Shown piece by piece: positions 15,773 through 25,254 of a stretch of 33,229 nt of DNA. Source of the DNA: an uncultured Aquitalea sp. GTDB lineage: Bacteria; Pseudomonadota; Gammaproteobacteria; Burkholderiales; Chromobacteriaceae. The position numbers and the translations under genes are program-made. The notes beneath the pieces were generated by a model, which had not been told where the DNA came from, ran no database searches, and was given only the letters and a program-made list of their open reading frames with translations. Positions within the stretch are counted from its first letter, which is position 1, and each line of letters starts with the position of its first letter. The stretch is taken from NCBI RefSeq assembly GCF_945957525.1, contig NZ_CAMFLA010000031.1:1-33229 (forward strand), given 5' to 3'.

Positions 15773-17008
15773 TCAGCCCCTCTCCAGCACGCCTTGCAGG
15801 AAGCGGCGCGCCAGCAGGCGATAATCATGATGCGCAAGAATGTACTGCCGGCCGGCCGCGCCCATTCGACCACGCTCGTTAGGCGTCAGGGCCACCATGC
15901 GACGCACGGCGCCGGCAATCGCGGCCGGGTCTTCCGCGCCCACGCTGATGCCTGCGCCCGCGTCCTTCACCATATCGTTGCCCGCTTCCACCGAGTGGAT
16001 CACCGGCTTGCCGGCCATCATGTAGTCGAACAGCTTGTTGGGATTGATGCCGAAGCGGTAGATGGGCAGCTTGCGCCAGCCGATGAACAGGCTGTCCATG
16101 CGCGCGAGGAAGGCTGGCACCGCGCGCTTGGGAATACTGGGCAGGAACACCACATTGTCCAGCGCCAGTTCGTCGGCGCGCTGTTGCAGCGCGGCCTTGT
16201 CCGGCCCGTCGCCCACCAGCACGAAGGTCACCGGCGCATCCTTCAGCTGCGCGGCGGCATCCAGCAGGAAATCCAGCGCATTGGCCAGGCCATGCCCGCC
16301 GGCATAGCCGATGAGGAAGCGCTTTTGCGCTTTCAGCTCGTCCAGCCGGGCGACATGCTCCGCCGGCAAGGCCGCAACAGCACCCTGCCACTCGTCCACG
16401 TCCACGCCGTTGGGAATCACCAGGTATTTTTCCGTCGTCATGCCGTGCTGCATCATGTAGTCGCGCGCACACGGCAGCATGGACACCACGGTATTCGCCT
16501 TGCGATAGCCGAAATCCTCCGCCCATTGCATCAGACGGATGAAGGGATGGCGCGGCGACATGCCGCCCACTTCCACCGGCGTCAGCGGCCACAGGTCATG
16601 CACTTCGTACACTAGCTTCGCGCCGGTCTTGCCGGCAATGAAGGCCGCCGGCACGGTGTCCAGCGGATAGGTGGACGAAGCAATCACCACATCCGGCTTC
16701 CACTCGCGCAGATAGCGGCCGGACAGACCCATCACCTTGCCCAGGAAACTGAAGATATTGATCACCCGCTTGATGCCATTGCCCGGATAAGCCGGCGTGC
16801 GGCACCAGGTGTAACGGATGCCGTCGATGTCCTCGTCCTGATACTTGTGCTTGAGTTCGGGATTGGTTTGCCGAAGGTGGGAGGTGTCCGCCGCCAGCAT
16901 GTTGACCTCGTGCCCGGCCTTCACCCATTCGCGGGCGAGATAGTAGGGACGGAATTCCATGCCGTGCCGGGGACTGCCGGCATAGTGGTTGATGTAGAGG
17001 ATGCGCAC
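15773..17008 (-). CDS. Family 4 glycosyltransferase (WbuB-like)
   Basis: A 411-residue GT-B fold glycosyltransferase. The N-terminal acceptor domain begins with MRILYINHYAGSPRHGMEFR, a signature of WbuB-like enzymes that transfer N-acetyl-fucosamine-type sugars. The donor domain has LIGYAGGHGLANALDFLL (about 256-273), LVGDGPDK, and the nucleotide-binding stretch NPNKLFDYMMAGKPVI (about 327-342). Cytosolic face of the inner membrane. The start codon is GTG at 17008, and the ribosome site is weak. The donor sugar cannot be read from sequence. Confidence 0.9.
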   Translation of the reverse strand: MRILYINHYAGSPRHGMEFRPYYLAREWVKAGHEVNMLAADTSHLRQTNPELKHKYQDEDIDGIRYTWCRTPAYPGNGIKRVINIFSFLGKVMGLSGRYLREWKPDVVIASSTYPLDTVPAAFIAGKTGAKLVYEVHDLWPLTPVEVGGMSPRHPFIRLMQWAEDFGYRKANTVVSMLPCARDYMMQHGMTTEKYLVIPNGVDVDEWQGAVAALPAEHVARLDELKAQKRFLIGYAGGHGLANALDFLLDAAAQLKDAPVTFVLVGDGPDKAALQQRADELALDNVVFLPSIPKRAVPAFLARMDSLFIGWRKLPIYRFGINPNKLFDYMMAGKPVIHSVEAGNDMVKDAGAGISVGAEDPAAIAGAVRRMVALTPNERGRMGAAGRQYILAHHDYRLLARRFLQGVLERG

Positions 17009-17040
17009 TTGGGTTCTGCTTGATGTAGAGTCCGGGCCGC

Positions 17041-17733
17041 TTACAGCAAGCTGGCCGCGATATTGATCATGAAAGCCAGCACCGTGGTGTTGAACAGGAA
17101 GGACAGCGTACAGTGCACGGTGCCGATGCGGCGCATGGCGCGGCTGCTGAAGCTGACATCCGCAGTCTGGCCGGAAGTGCCGATCACCACGGCAAAATAG
17201 AAAAAGTCGTTGTAGTCCGGCTCGCCGCCGCCGGGAAACTCCAGCCCGGGCGCGCCGTGGCGAAACAGCGCCACATAGTAGCGATGGGCGTAATGCAGGG
17301 CGAACATGGTCTGGGTAAACAGCCAGGAGGTGACAATGGTCAGCACCGACAGACTGATATGCGCCACGCGGGCCACGCCGTGCATGTCCTTGGCTACCGA
17401 CAACTCGGCCACGATGGACAGCAAACAGACAATGGACGCCACCACCACCAGCGCAAGGATGGCGGCCTCGCCTTCATCCTGCCGCGCCGCGCGGTGGCGG
17501 ATCTGATCGGTCTCCGCTCCCCACATCATGTGCATGGCCAGACCCAGATACAGCGCCGCCGCCGCATTCCAGCCGATCACACAGGCGGTCAGCGCGCGCA
17601 TGGGATAGAGCCAGGGCAACAACTGCGACAACAACAGTCCGAAGGCGAGGGAGACGAACAGCCGCGGACGGGTGCGGATCAGGTGCGCGACGCGGGCCAG
17701 CGGCCCGTGATGACGGCGAACTGCGTTGTCCAT
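17041..17733 (-). CDS. DUF1345 membrane protein
   Basis: A 230-residue membrane protein of the DUF1345 family, function not established. About five helices can be seen (roughly 25-42, 50-70, 92-112, 125-150, 205-228). The conserved segment DFFYFAVVIGTSGQTADV (about 175-192) resembles a potassium-channel pore loop followed by a filter-like TSG, a known feature of the family that does not prove channel activity. ATG 17733 has AAGGAG upstream. It lies between two glycosyltransferase genes on the same strand, yet has no obvious sugar role. Confidence 0.85.
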   Translation of the reverse strand: MDNAVRRHHGPLARVAHLIRTRPRLFVSLAFGLLLSQLLPWLYPMRALTACVIGWNAAAALYLGLAMHMMWGAETDQIRHRAARQDEGEAAILALVVVASIVCLLSIVAELSVAKDMHGVARVAHISLSVLTIVTSWLFTQTMFALHYAHRYYVALFRHGAPGLEFPGGGEPDYNDFFYFAVVIGTSGQTADVSFSSRAMRRIGTVHCTLSFLFNTTVLAFMINIAASLL

Positions 17734-17756
17734 GCCTTGCTTTCTCCTTGTCCGGT

Positions 17757-18857
17757 CTAGCCGGCCAGTTGTTGATACAAATCCACCAGCTTGCGGCCTT
17801 CCGCCGCCCAGCTGTATTTTCGCAAAACCGCCTGCTTGCCGGACTCGCCCAGCGCGCGCATGCGCTCTTCGTCGGCCATCAGTTCATTGATGGCGGAGGC
17901 GATGGCGGCTGGGTCTTGCGGGTCTACCAGCACGCCGCAGGCCGCGTCGTCGACAATCTCGCGCCAGACCGGAAAATCGCTGGCGATCACCGGGATGCCG
18001 GCCGCCATGTATTCGAACAGCTTGATAGGCAGCGCATCTACATAGTTGGGCGTGGGAAACAGCGTGACGAGGCCGATCTTGCTGCGCTCCAGCACATCCA
18101 CCACGCCCTGGCGCTCCAGCACGCCCAGATCGTTTACCTTGGCCCAGCCGGGCTGCTGCTCCAGCTCGGCGCGCAAATCGCTTTCGCTCCAGATACCGCA
18201 CAGGTTCAGGCGGGCATGCGTATCCGGCAGCGCGGCCACAATCGGTCCGATGCCGCGAATACGGCTGATGCCGCCCACATAGCACACCTCGTTGCGGCGG
18301 CTTTCCCAGGGCGTGTCGCGCACCAGTTCTTCCAGAATGGGGAAGTTGCACACATCCACTACGCGGCCGCCCAGTTTGGCGAAACGGTTGCGGATGTGCG
18401 GGGTGGACGTCACCACCGCGTCGAAGCGGCGCGCCGCCCAATCTTCCACGGTTTCGAAGCCGCCGGACACTGCCGGGCGCAGCATGCCGGGAATCCAGTG
18501 CTTGGCCAGAATCTGCCGCGGCATGTCCTCGTGCACGTCGTACACCACCTTGATGCCGGCCTGCTTGAGGCGCACGGCGGCGGGTATCAGCTCTGGGTCG
18601 TGAAAATGCACGATATCCGGACGCAAGGCCAGCGCAGCCTCGTAAACGCGCTTCACCGTGCCGGTCATGCGCGAGAAACGGCCGCCGCGCTTGGGGCCGA
18701 CATCATGAAAACGCACACCGTTGCGTATTTCCTCGCCCAGCCCGTCGGCCACGATCAGCGTCACCTCATGGCCGGCCGCCGCCAGCGTGCTGCATTCTTT
18801 CACGAAGATGCGGATATCGTGGCGCGGATGCGCGGAAGTGAGATGGGCTACTTTCAT
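17757..18857 (-). CDS. Glycosyltransferase, GT-B fold (family 4-like)
   Basis: A 366-residue glycosyltransferase. The N-terminal domain starts MKVAHLTSAHPRHDIRIFVK and includes PDIVHFHDPELIP and YDVHEDMPRQI. The donor-binding domain has CYVGGISRIRGIGPI and the conserved PIKLFEYMAAGIPVIASD. No membrane helix. ATG 18857 has an AGAGA ribosome site and gives the family N-terminus; a longer reading upstream is not supported. Next gene upstream is a GNAT acetyltransferase and next downstream is DUF1345. Donor and acceptor are unknown. Confidence 0.9.
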   Translation of the reverse strand: MKVAHLTSAHPRHDIRIFVKECSTLAAAGHEVTLIVADGLGEEIRNGVRFHDVGPKRGGRFSRMTGTVKRVYEAALALRPDIVHFHDPELIPAAVRLKQAGIKVVYDVHEDMPRQILAKHWIPGMLRPAVSGGFETVEDWAARRFDAVVTSTPHIRNRFAKLGGRVVDVCNFPILEELVRDTPWESRRNEVCYVGGISRIRGIGPIVAALPDTHARLNLCGIWSESDLRAELEQQPGWAKVNDLGVLERQGVVDVLERSKIGLVTLFPTPNYVDALPIKLFEYMAAGIPVIASDFPVWREIVDDAACGVLVDPQDPAAIASAINELMADEERMRALGESGKQAVLRKYSWAAEGRKLVDLYQQLAG

Positions 18858-18883
18858 GCTTTGATTCTCTGTCACTGGCCGCG

Positions 18884-19399
18884 TCAGACTGCCGGGCCTT
18901 GATAAAAAGCGGGATGGTAAACCACGTCGCCGTCGATAGCCGGGCCGCGCAGGCGACGGCAAAGAAAATATTCAGCCGGCACGCTGGGAAAACGCAATGC
19001 CGGATCAGCGGCAAAACCCAGTCGCCCGTAAAAGGCCGGCTCGCCCAACAGCACACAACCGTTGGCCCCTTGCTCGTCCAGCCAACCCAACGCGGCGCGC
19101 ACCAGCGCCGAACCCACGCCACGACCTTGCCGATCAGGCCGGACCGCCATGGGTCCCAGCCCGTACCAGCCGGCCGCGCCCTGTGCTGTCGTCACCGGCG
19201 ACAGCGCAAGATGGCCGATCACGCGGCAGGTCTCATCCGCCGCCACCAGCGACAGGCTCAATGCGCCGTCCCGATCCAGAGCCTGAATGATGGCGGCCTC
19301 GGTCTGCTGGCTATGCGGATGATGGCGAAACGCTTGCTCGGTGAGCGCCACCACCTGCTGACGCTCTGCGGGCGCTTCCAGCCGCACAGTGCAAGCCAT
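18884..19399 (-). CDS. GNAT-family N-acetyltransferase (YhbS-like)
   Basis: A 171-residue acetyl-CoA-dependent acetyltransferase. Motif A, the pyrophosphate-binding loop, is RQGRGVGSALV (about 90-100), preceded by the beta strand GLGPMAVRP and followed by GEPAFYGRLGFA, a hallmark of the YhbS-like subgroup. Substrate unknown: it could acetylate an amino sugar of the locus or a small molecule or protein with no link to it. ATG 19399 is preceded by AAGGA. It lies between two glycosyltransferase genes. Confidence 0.88.
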   Translation of the reverse strand: MACTVRLEAPAERQQVVALTEQAFRHHPHSQQTEAAIIQALDRDGALSLSLVAADETCRVIGHLALSPVTTAQGAAGWYGLGPMAVRPDRQGRGVGSALVRAALGWLDEQGANGCVLLGEPAFYGRLGFAADPALRFPSVPAEYFLCRRLRGPAIDGDVVYHPAFYQGPAV

Positions 19400-19440
19400 G
19401 CCGGTTTCCTTGTTCCTATCCAGGGCCTTGTCCCTCTTAT

Positions 19441-20496
19441 TCACAGCTCGCCATACAAGGCGGCGAAGCGGCGCATATTACTGTCATGCAACGCCTTTTG
19501 CGCCACCAACTGGCGGTTGGTGGCGGCGATGACCGCCAATTGCGCGTTGTCGTCCGCCTGCGTCATGGCGTCCATCAGGCTGTCGCCCAAGCGGTGCATG
19601 TCTTCCACGATCACGCCATTGAGGCCGTCTATCACCCATTCACCGTTGGCAGGCAGGTTGGACAGCACCGGCAGGCAGCCGTGACCCATGGCCTCCAGCA
19701 GGCTGATGCTGGTGGCGTCGGAGCGGGGCACGCTGACAAACAGGCGGGAGCGTGCGTACAGGCTGCCCAGCACCGCCGAAGAGACGAAGCCGGTAAATTC
19801 GACCCGCCGCAAACCCAGCCGCTCGGCCATGGTCTTCAGACTGTCGGTGGACTCTCCGCTGGCCGCCACGGTCAGCGACCAGTCGTCAAACCGCCCGGAA
19901 GCCTCCACCAGCGCCCAGGCTTGCAGGATGACGTCGATGCGATACAAGGGTTTGTGCAGGCGGCAGGACAGCACCTGTTTGTGCTTGGAGGCCATATCCG
20001 GGAGGGGCGGCAGGCTGTCCATGCCGAAATTCAACACGCTGATGCGGCAGTCTTCGCCGGCCAGCTCGCGAATGCGCGCCGCCATGTACAGCGAGTCGGA
20101 CGTGATCAGCCGCGCGGCCTTGAGATTGTCGCTCACCATGCGCCGCATCAAGGCGTTGCTGTCCGGCAGCAACAGGATGTCCGAGCCCCAACACGTCAGC
20201 ACCATCGGCGTCTTGCTGCCTTTCAGCGCGCGGCGCGCATGCCAGGCCACGCTATTGGCCTGATGCACATGCACCGCATCGGGCTGCGCTTCGGCCAACA
20301 GGCGGCGCAGGCGAGCGGCGGTGCCCAGCGCCTTGAGGCCGAAATCCACCCGCAGTACGCCGCGCAGGTTGGCGGGCCGGCGCTCGGCCGGCACCTCGCC
20401 GTTGCTGGCCAGCCAGATCTCGTCCACATGCGGAGCGATGCCGGCTAAATAGCGCCAGGTGTGCACGGAAGCGGAGCCGATCAGTAACAGCTTCAT
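19441..20496 (-). CDS. Glycosyltransferase, GT-B fold (family 4-like)
   Basis: A 351-residue glycosyltransferase. It begins MKLLLIGSASVHTWRYLAGI, with AVHVHQANSVAWHARRAL and VLTCWGSDILLLPDS in the first domain, and VEFTGFVSSAVLGSLYARSR and SISLLEAMGHGCLPVLS in the donor domain, where the Glu of LLEAMGHG corresponds to the family EX7E region. ATG 20496 overlaps the stop of the upstream aminotransferase (ATGA, 20493-20496) and has GAAGGA before it. Specificity unknown. Confidence 0.88.
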   Translation of the reverse strand: MKLLLIGSASVHTWRYLAGIAPHVDEIWLASNGEVPAERRPANLRGVLRVDFGLKALGTAARLRRLLAEAQPDAVHVHQANSVAWHARRALKGSKTPMVLTCWGSDILLLPDSNALMRRMVSDNLKAARLITSDSLYMAARIRELAGEDCRISVLNFGMDSLPPLPDMASKHKQVLSCRLHKPLYRIDVILQAWALVEASGRFDDWSLTVAASGESTDSLKTMAERLGLRRVEFTGFVSSAVLGSLYARSRLFVSVPRSDATSISLLEAMGHGCLPVLSNLPANGEWVIDGLNGVIVEDMHRLGDSLMDAMTQADDNAQLAVIAATNRQLVAQKALHDSNMRRFAALYGEL

Positions 20497-21719
20497 GCCT
20501 TGTTTTCCTTCAACAAACGCGTGAGCTCGGCAGTCAGCCGGCGCAGGCGGGCCGTCAACGCGGCATTGTCGGCCACTGCCACATTCATCGGCAGATTCAG
20601 CACCGTGGCGGCCAGTCGCTCGCCCTGCGGCGCATCGCCGGCCTGATAACCATGCCGCCAAGAACCGGCCGGGTGAATCACATCGTCGAACCACACGCCG
20701 ATGTTCAAGCCGCAAGCCTGGCTCAAACGCCGCGCCACAGCAGCCTTATCGGCCACCGCCATCGGCAGCGCGAAAGGGTAACGCACCCAATGGCAATCGC
20801 CTGGGGCAGCCTCCTGCCACAGCCGGATGCCGGGCACGGCGGACAGCGCCGCACGATAACGGTCGGCCAGGGCCCGTTTGTGCGCCAGAATGGCCGGCAG
20901 ATGGCGGAGTTGTTCTCGCACCAGCACGGCGGACAGCAGCGGCATGGCGCGCACGGGATGCGGCGCGCCTTCGCTCACTTCGGCGTCGGATGAACGGTAA
21001 ATCAGCCCAAGGCGGCGATACAGCGCCAGCGCCAGCCGGCCCAGCAGCGGCCAACGGGCGGAAAGCAAATGCCCCTTGAGCGTGGCCAGCAAACGCCATT
21101 GGTCAAGGCAGCTTACCTCCGGCAGGTCTCGCGCCGGCGCAGTCATGCCGGCCGGGAAAATCGCCAACCCGCCAATGCCGCCACTGAGATTCTTCGAATA
21201 CTCGAAACTGAAAAACGCCCCGTCGTGCCCCGTTCCCAGCATGGTGCCCTGCTGGCGCGAGGCAAAGCCATGGGCGGCGTCGTCGATGAAGGCCACTTTC
21301 GGCCAACGTTGGCGCAAGTCGGCCGGCACGCCGCAGGCCAGACCATAATTGTGCGGCACGATGACAGCGCGCACCGCCGGCGTCAGCGCCTCCTCCAGCA
21401 TTGCCCAGTCAAAGCCCAGCGTTTGGGCGCAGACATCGACAAAGCGCACTGTCGCGCCCAGCGCCGGAATCTGGTTGGGCACCACCACGCAGGTATAGGC
21501 TGGCACGATCACTTCGTCGCCCTTCCCCACACCCTGAGCCGACAGCAAGTCGCGCAAGGCGGCGCGACCGGTGTCGTACAAGCCGATGCGCGAGACATCC
21601 ACGCCAAACAGCGCCGCCAGTTCGGCGCGCAAGACGGCGCGCTGGCGGCGGCGGCCCGACAGCATGCCGGGCAGCGCGCGGGTGAGTTGCCACAGGGTGA
21701 GGGAGTTGGCGGTCAGCAT
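20493..21719 (-). CDS. DegT-like PLP aminotransferase, unassigned sugar
   Basis: A 408-residue PLP enzyme of the sugar aminotransferase fold, clearly different from the two other family members in the locus. It has IGLYDTGRAALRDLL (45-59), GDEVIVPAYTCVVVPN (67-82), the pyridine-binding Asp in FIDDAAHGF (Asp147) and the Schiff-base Lys in FSFEYSKNLSGGIGG (Lys176). The C-terminal half is more variable. It overlaps the hexapeptide acyltransferase gene by 7 bases upstream and the glycosyltransferase gene by 4 bases downstream, which suggests these three act on one amino sugar. The keto-sugar substrate is not evident. Confidence 0.85.
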   Translation of the reverse strand: MLTANSLTLWQLTRALPGMLSGRRRQRAVLRAELAALFGVDVSRIGLYDTGRAALRDLLSAQGVGKGDEVIVPAYTCVVVPNQIPALGATVRFVDVCAQTLGFDWAMLEEALTPAVRAVIVPHNYGLACGVPADLRQRWPKVAFIDDAAHGFASRQQGTMLGTGHDGAFFSFEYSKNLSGGIGGLAIFPAGMTAPARDLPEVSCLDQWRLLATLKGHLLSARWPLLGRLALALYRRLGLIYRSSDAEVSEGAPHPVRAMPLLSAVLVREQLRHLPAILAHKRALADRYRAALSAVPGIRLWQEAAPGDCHWVRYPFALPMAVADKAAVARRLSQACGLNIGVWFDDVIHPAGSWRHGYQAGDAPQGERLAATVLNLPMNVAVADNAALTARLRRLTAELTRLLKENKA

Positions 21720-22216
21720 AGGGGCTTTACCTTGAGGGCGGGGATGCCGGCATACAACCAGCCGCTTTCCAGCTGACCCTTGACCATGCTGCCGGCGCCC
21801 ACCACCTCGTTATCTTTGATCACCGCGCCGATCAGCACGTTGTCGCCGATGCTGATGTCGCCATCGACGTAATAGTCAGAAAAAGACACGTCGATCGACG
21901 CTTCCGGAATACCGTTGCCATGGCAGGAGAACATGCAACACGGCCCGATGGCGACGTTGTCGCCGATTTCCAGGCGATTGTTGGCGATCAGACAGTAATG
22001 ATAGGGCGCCAGATGGCTGCGCTTGCCCACGCGGAAAAAGCCGCGTTCGCCCAGCAGCACATCGCCGCCCCAGTAAAGGCGGGCATGTTCGCCCAGACAG
22101 ACGCCCTTGAGACGATTGATGCGGGTTGTCAGATTGACGCGCACGGTGGATGCGAGGCAAGCACTGCGAAAACACAAAAAGTGGGCTCGCACCCACAGGA
22201 AGATTCCTTTAAGCAC
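21713..22216 (-). CDS. Left-handed beta-helix (hexapeptide-repeat) acyltransferase
   Basis: A 167-residue acyltransferase with hexapeptide repeats over roughly residues 40-145, for example LEIGDNVAIGPCC, ISIGDNVLIGAVI and NEVVGAGSMV, ending in the common GIPALKVKP tail. Such trimeric enzymes transfer acetyl or other acyl groups to sugars. Start is GTG 22216 with GGAG at good spacing. It overlaps the flippase gene by 8 bases and the aminotransferase gene by 7. It could N-acylate the amino sugar made by the next gene, or O-acetylate the glycan. Confidence 0.85.
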   Translation of the reverse strand: MLKGIFLWVRAHFLCFRSACLASTVRVNLTTRINRLKGVCLGEHARLYWGGDVLLGERGFFRVGKRSHLAPYHYCLIANNRLEIGDNVAIGPCCMFSCHGNGIPEASIDVSFSDYYVDGDISIGDNVLIGAVIKDNEVVGAGSMVKGQLESGWLYAGIPALKVKPLC

Positions 22217-23498
22217 GGAGGTTCTCCAGCCGGCGACACAAGCGGAACACCCAGACGATATACACGATGTAATAAACCGATACCGTCACGGACAAGAGGC
22301 GAAACACATGATGCGCCTCCTCTCCTTGCCAATAGACCACGCCCAGCGAGCCGAGATTGACCGCCACGCCCAGCAGGGCGAACAGCAGCGATTGCCGCTG
22401 TCGCGACAAGACCATCGGCACCATGAAACAGGGCGCGGCAAGAAACATGCAGAAAAAAGAAGGCGTCAACATCCCGGCGATGCGGCCCGCGTCGCGCCAT
22501 TGTTCACCGAAGGCCAGCGCAAATAGCGGTTCGCCCCAGACGGCAATGACGACAAAAGGCAGGAAGGCGATGCCGCCCAGCACCAGCAAGGCCTTTTTGA
22601 GCAGCGGGCGCAGGCTCTGGTTCCTGGCGTGGGCTTCAGCCAGGTCGCGATACAACACCTGCGACACCGCCTGACCCAGCAAGGCGGCGGGCAGCTTGAG
22701 CACGCGCACCACCAGCCCGTAATGCCCCATCATTTCAGACGTGGCCAGGACGCCCAGCAGCTGGATCATCAAGGAATCCTGCAAGGCCACGACAAAGGCA
22801 TGCGGCGTATTCACCAGAGGAAATTCGCGATAACGCCGTACGACCAGCGCCATGCCGCCGGCGCGGGCAGTGCGCCACCAACCGGGTACAGAGCGCCAGT
22901 CGGCGCGGCTTTGCACCAGCCAGGAAGCGCCCTGCCCCGACAACTGGGCCAGCATCAAACCGAGGGCGCCGAGTTTACCGAAGCCGGCCGCCAGCTGGAC
23001 AACGATCAGTGTCGCCGATTGCCCCATGCGACCTTGCGCATTGGCGGCATAGCGACGCTGGCGGTTGTTCCAGTTGGTCCAGATCTGATTATTGGCGGCC
23101 AGCCAGATGCCCAGCGGCAGCAAGGGCAACCAGGGCGCCATCTCCGGCGCGTGCAGCCAGCCGGCGATCTGCGGGCCGATGGCGAATACCGGCAGGCACA
23201 GCACCAGCATCAACAAGGTATTGAGCGCCAGCGCCAGCACCATCAACCGGCTGGCGTCCGCCTCGTCCTCGGGCAGCACCACGGCCATGTCGTAGCGCCA
23301 GGTGGCGATCACCACCAGATTTGACAGCCAGGCGACAAACTGCGTCAGCGCGCCGAAATCGGCAGGCGTGTAGAGCCGCGTCAAAAGCGGCGTAAACAGC
23401 ACAGGGAAGAACTGCGCCACGGCGGCCCCGCCGGCCAGCGTGGCGACATTGCGGGCAAAACCGCCCGCTGTCAGCCTGCGCGCGAGCGTGCTGATCAC
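22209..23498 (-). CDS. wzx: Wzx-like oligosaccharide flippase
   Basis: A 429-residue integral membrane protein of the polysaccharide-transporter (MATE/MOP) family with about 12 helices. The N-terminus FARNVATLAGGAAVAQFFPV followed by TPLLTRLYTPADFG is typical of Wzx proteins, which flip undecaprenyl-diphosphate-linked oligosaccharides across the inner membrane. The start codon is GTG 23498, overlapping the wbpE stop as GTGA. Its presence shows that the glycan is assembled on a lipid carrier and exported by a flippase rather than an ABC transporter. Confidence 0.9.
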   Translation of the reverse strand: MISTLARRLTAGGFARNVATLAGGAAVAQFFPVLFTPLLTRLYTPADFGALTQFVAWLSNLVVIATWRYDMAVVLPEDEADASRLMVLALALNTLLMLVLCLPVFAIGPQIAGWLHAPEMAPWLPLLPLGIWLAANNQIWTNWNNRQRRYAANAQGRMGQSATLIVVQLAAGFGKLGALGLMLAQLSGQGASWLVQSRADWRSVPGWWRTARAGGMALVVRRYREFPLVNTPHAFVVALQDSLMIQLLGVLATSEMMGHYGLVVRVLKLPAALLGQAVSQVLYRDLAEAHARNQSLRPLLKKALLVLGGIAFLPFVVIAVWGEPLFALAFGEQWRDAGRIAGMLTPSFFCMFLAAPCFMVPMVLSRQRQSLLFALLGVAVNLGSLGVVYWQGEEAHHVFRLLSVTVSVYYIVYIVWVFRLCRRLENLRA

Positions 23499-24598
23499 GC
23501 TTGCGCCAGCGCCTGCTTCACGGCCGCCACGATGGCGTCCTGGGTGGCTTCATCCAGGAAGGGGTGCATCGGCAGGCTCATCACGCGACGGCCGGCGGCC
23601 TCGGCGTGCGGGAAACTGCCCTCGCCCAGCCCCAGATGGGCGAAGGCCGGTTGCAGATGCAGCGGAATCGGGTAATGCACCGCGGTGGGCACGCCGGCTT
23701 CCTGCAAGGCTTTCTGCACCGCTTCGCGCTGATCCACCTCGATGGTGTACTGAGCGTAAACGTGGCTGTTGCCTTCGGCGATCACCGGTACGCGGGCCAC
23801 ATCTTGCAGCAAGGCGCTGTAGCGCGCGCCAATGCGCTCGCGCGCCGCCACTTCGTCGGCGAAGCTCGGCAGCTTGGCCAGCAATACCGCAGCCTGGATG
23901 GTGTCGAGGCGACCATTGAGGCCGATCACCGGGTGATGGTAGCGGCGGTCCTGTCCGTGCAGGCGAATCTCGCGCATTTTCTTCGCCAGCTCATCGTCAT
24001 TGGTGAAGCAAGCGCCACCGTCGCCATAGCAACCCAGCGGCTTGCTGGGGAAGAAGCTGGTGCAACCGATAGTGGACAGGTTGCCGGACTTCTTGCCGTG
24101 CTGGCTGGCGCCAAAGCTTTGCGCACCGTCTTCGATCACCGCAATGCCGTGCCGGGCGGCAATGGCGTTGATGGCGCCGAAGTCCGCGCACTGACCGTAC
24201 AGGCTCACTGGCATGATGGCGCGGGTGCGCGGAGTGATGGCGGCTTCCAGCAGCGCCGGGTCCAGGTTGTAGCTGACCGGATCGATATCCACGAACACCG
24301 GCGTCGCGCCCAGCAGGGCGATCATCTCGCCGGTGGCGATGAAGGTGAACGGGGTGGTGATCACCTCGTCGCCGCGACCCACGCCCAGCGCCATCAGCGC
24401 TATCAGCAGGGCCTTGGTGCCGTCGCATACGCCGATGGCGTGCTTGACGCCGGCGTAGGCAGCCAGCTGCTGCTCCACCTCTTTCACTTCCGGGCCCATG
24501 ATGTACTGGCCGTGATCCAGCACCGCGTGGATGCGGGCGTCGATATCGGCTTTCAGATGCTGGTACTGCGCTTTCAGGTCGATGAACTGGATGCTCAT
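23495..24598 (-). CDS. wbpE: WbpE-like UDP-3-keto-sugar aminotransferase
   Basis: A 367-residue DegT-family PLP aminotransferase of the WbpE type: UDP-2-acetamido-2-deoxy-3-keto-glucuronate plus glutamate gives the 3-amino sugar. Signature regions are FIDLKAQYQHLKADID (5-20), GVCDGTKALLIAL (56-68), GDEVITTPFTFIATGE (76-91), IEDGAQSFG (155-163) and the PLP Lys in FFPSKPLGCYGDGG (Lys186). The FFPSKPLG stretch is characteristic of WbpE and related enzymes. It works in series with WbpA, WbpB and WbpD, all encoded upstream in the same operon. ATG 24598. Confidence 0.92.
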   Translation of the reverse strand: MSIQFIDLKAQYQHLKADIDARIHAVLDHGQYIMGPEVKEVEQQLAAYAGVKHAIGVCDGTKALLIALMALGVGRGDEVITTPFTFIATGEMIALLGATPVFVDIDPVSYNLDPALLEAAITPRTRAIMPVSLYGQCADFGAINAIAARHGIAVIEDGAQSFGASQHGKKSGNLSTIGCTSFFPSKPLGCYGDGGACFTNDDELAKKMREIRLHGQDRRYHHPVIGLNGRLDTIQAAVLLAKLPSFADEVAARERIGARYSALLQDVARVPVIAEGNSHVYAQYTIEVDQREAVQKALQEAGVPTAVHYPIPLHLQPAFAHLGLGEGSFPHAEAAGRRVMSLPMHPFLDEATQDAIVAAVKQALAQA

Positions 24599-24664
24599 GG
24601 AAACTCAATCCTTGCTGGTGCGGCGGCCGGATTTGCGCTCAGCCGCCGGAAAAAAGAGGCGGAC

Positions 24665-25231
<567 letters not shown>

Positions 25232-25254
25232 GCTGCCAGATCCTTAAATCAGAT

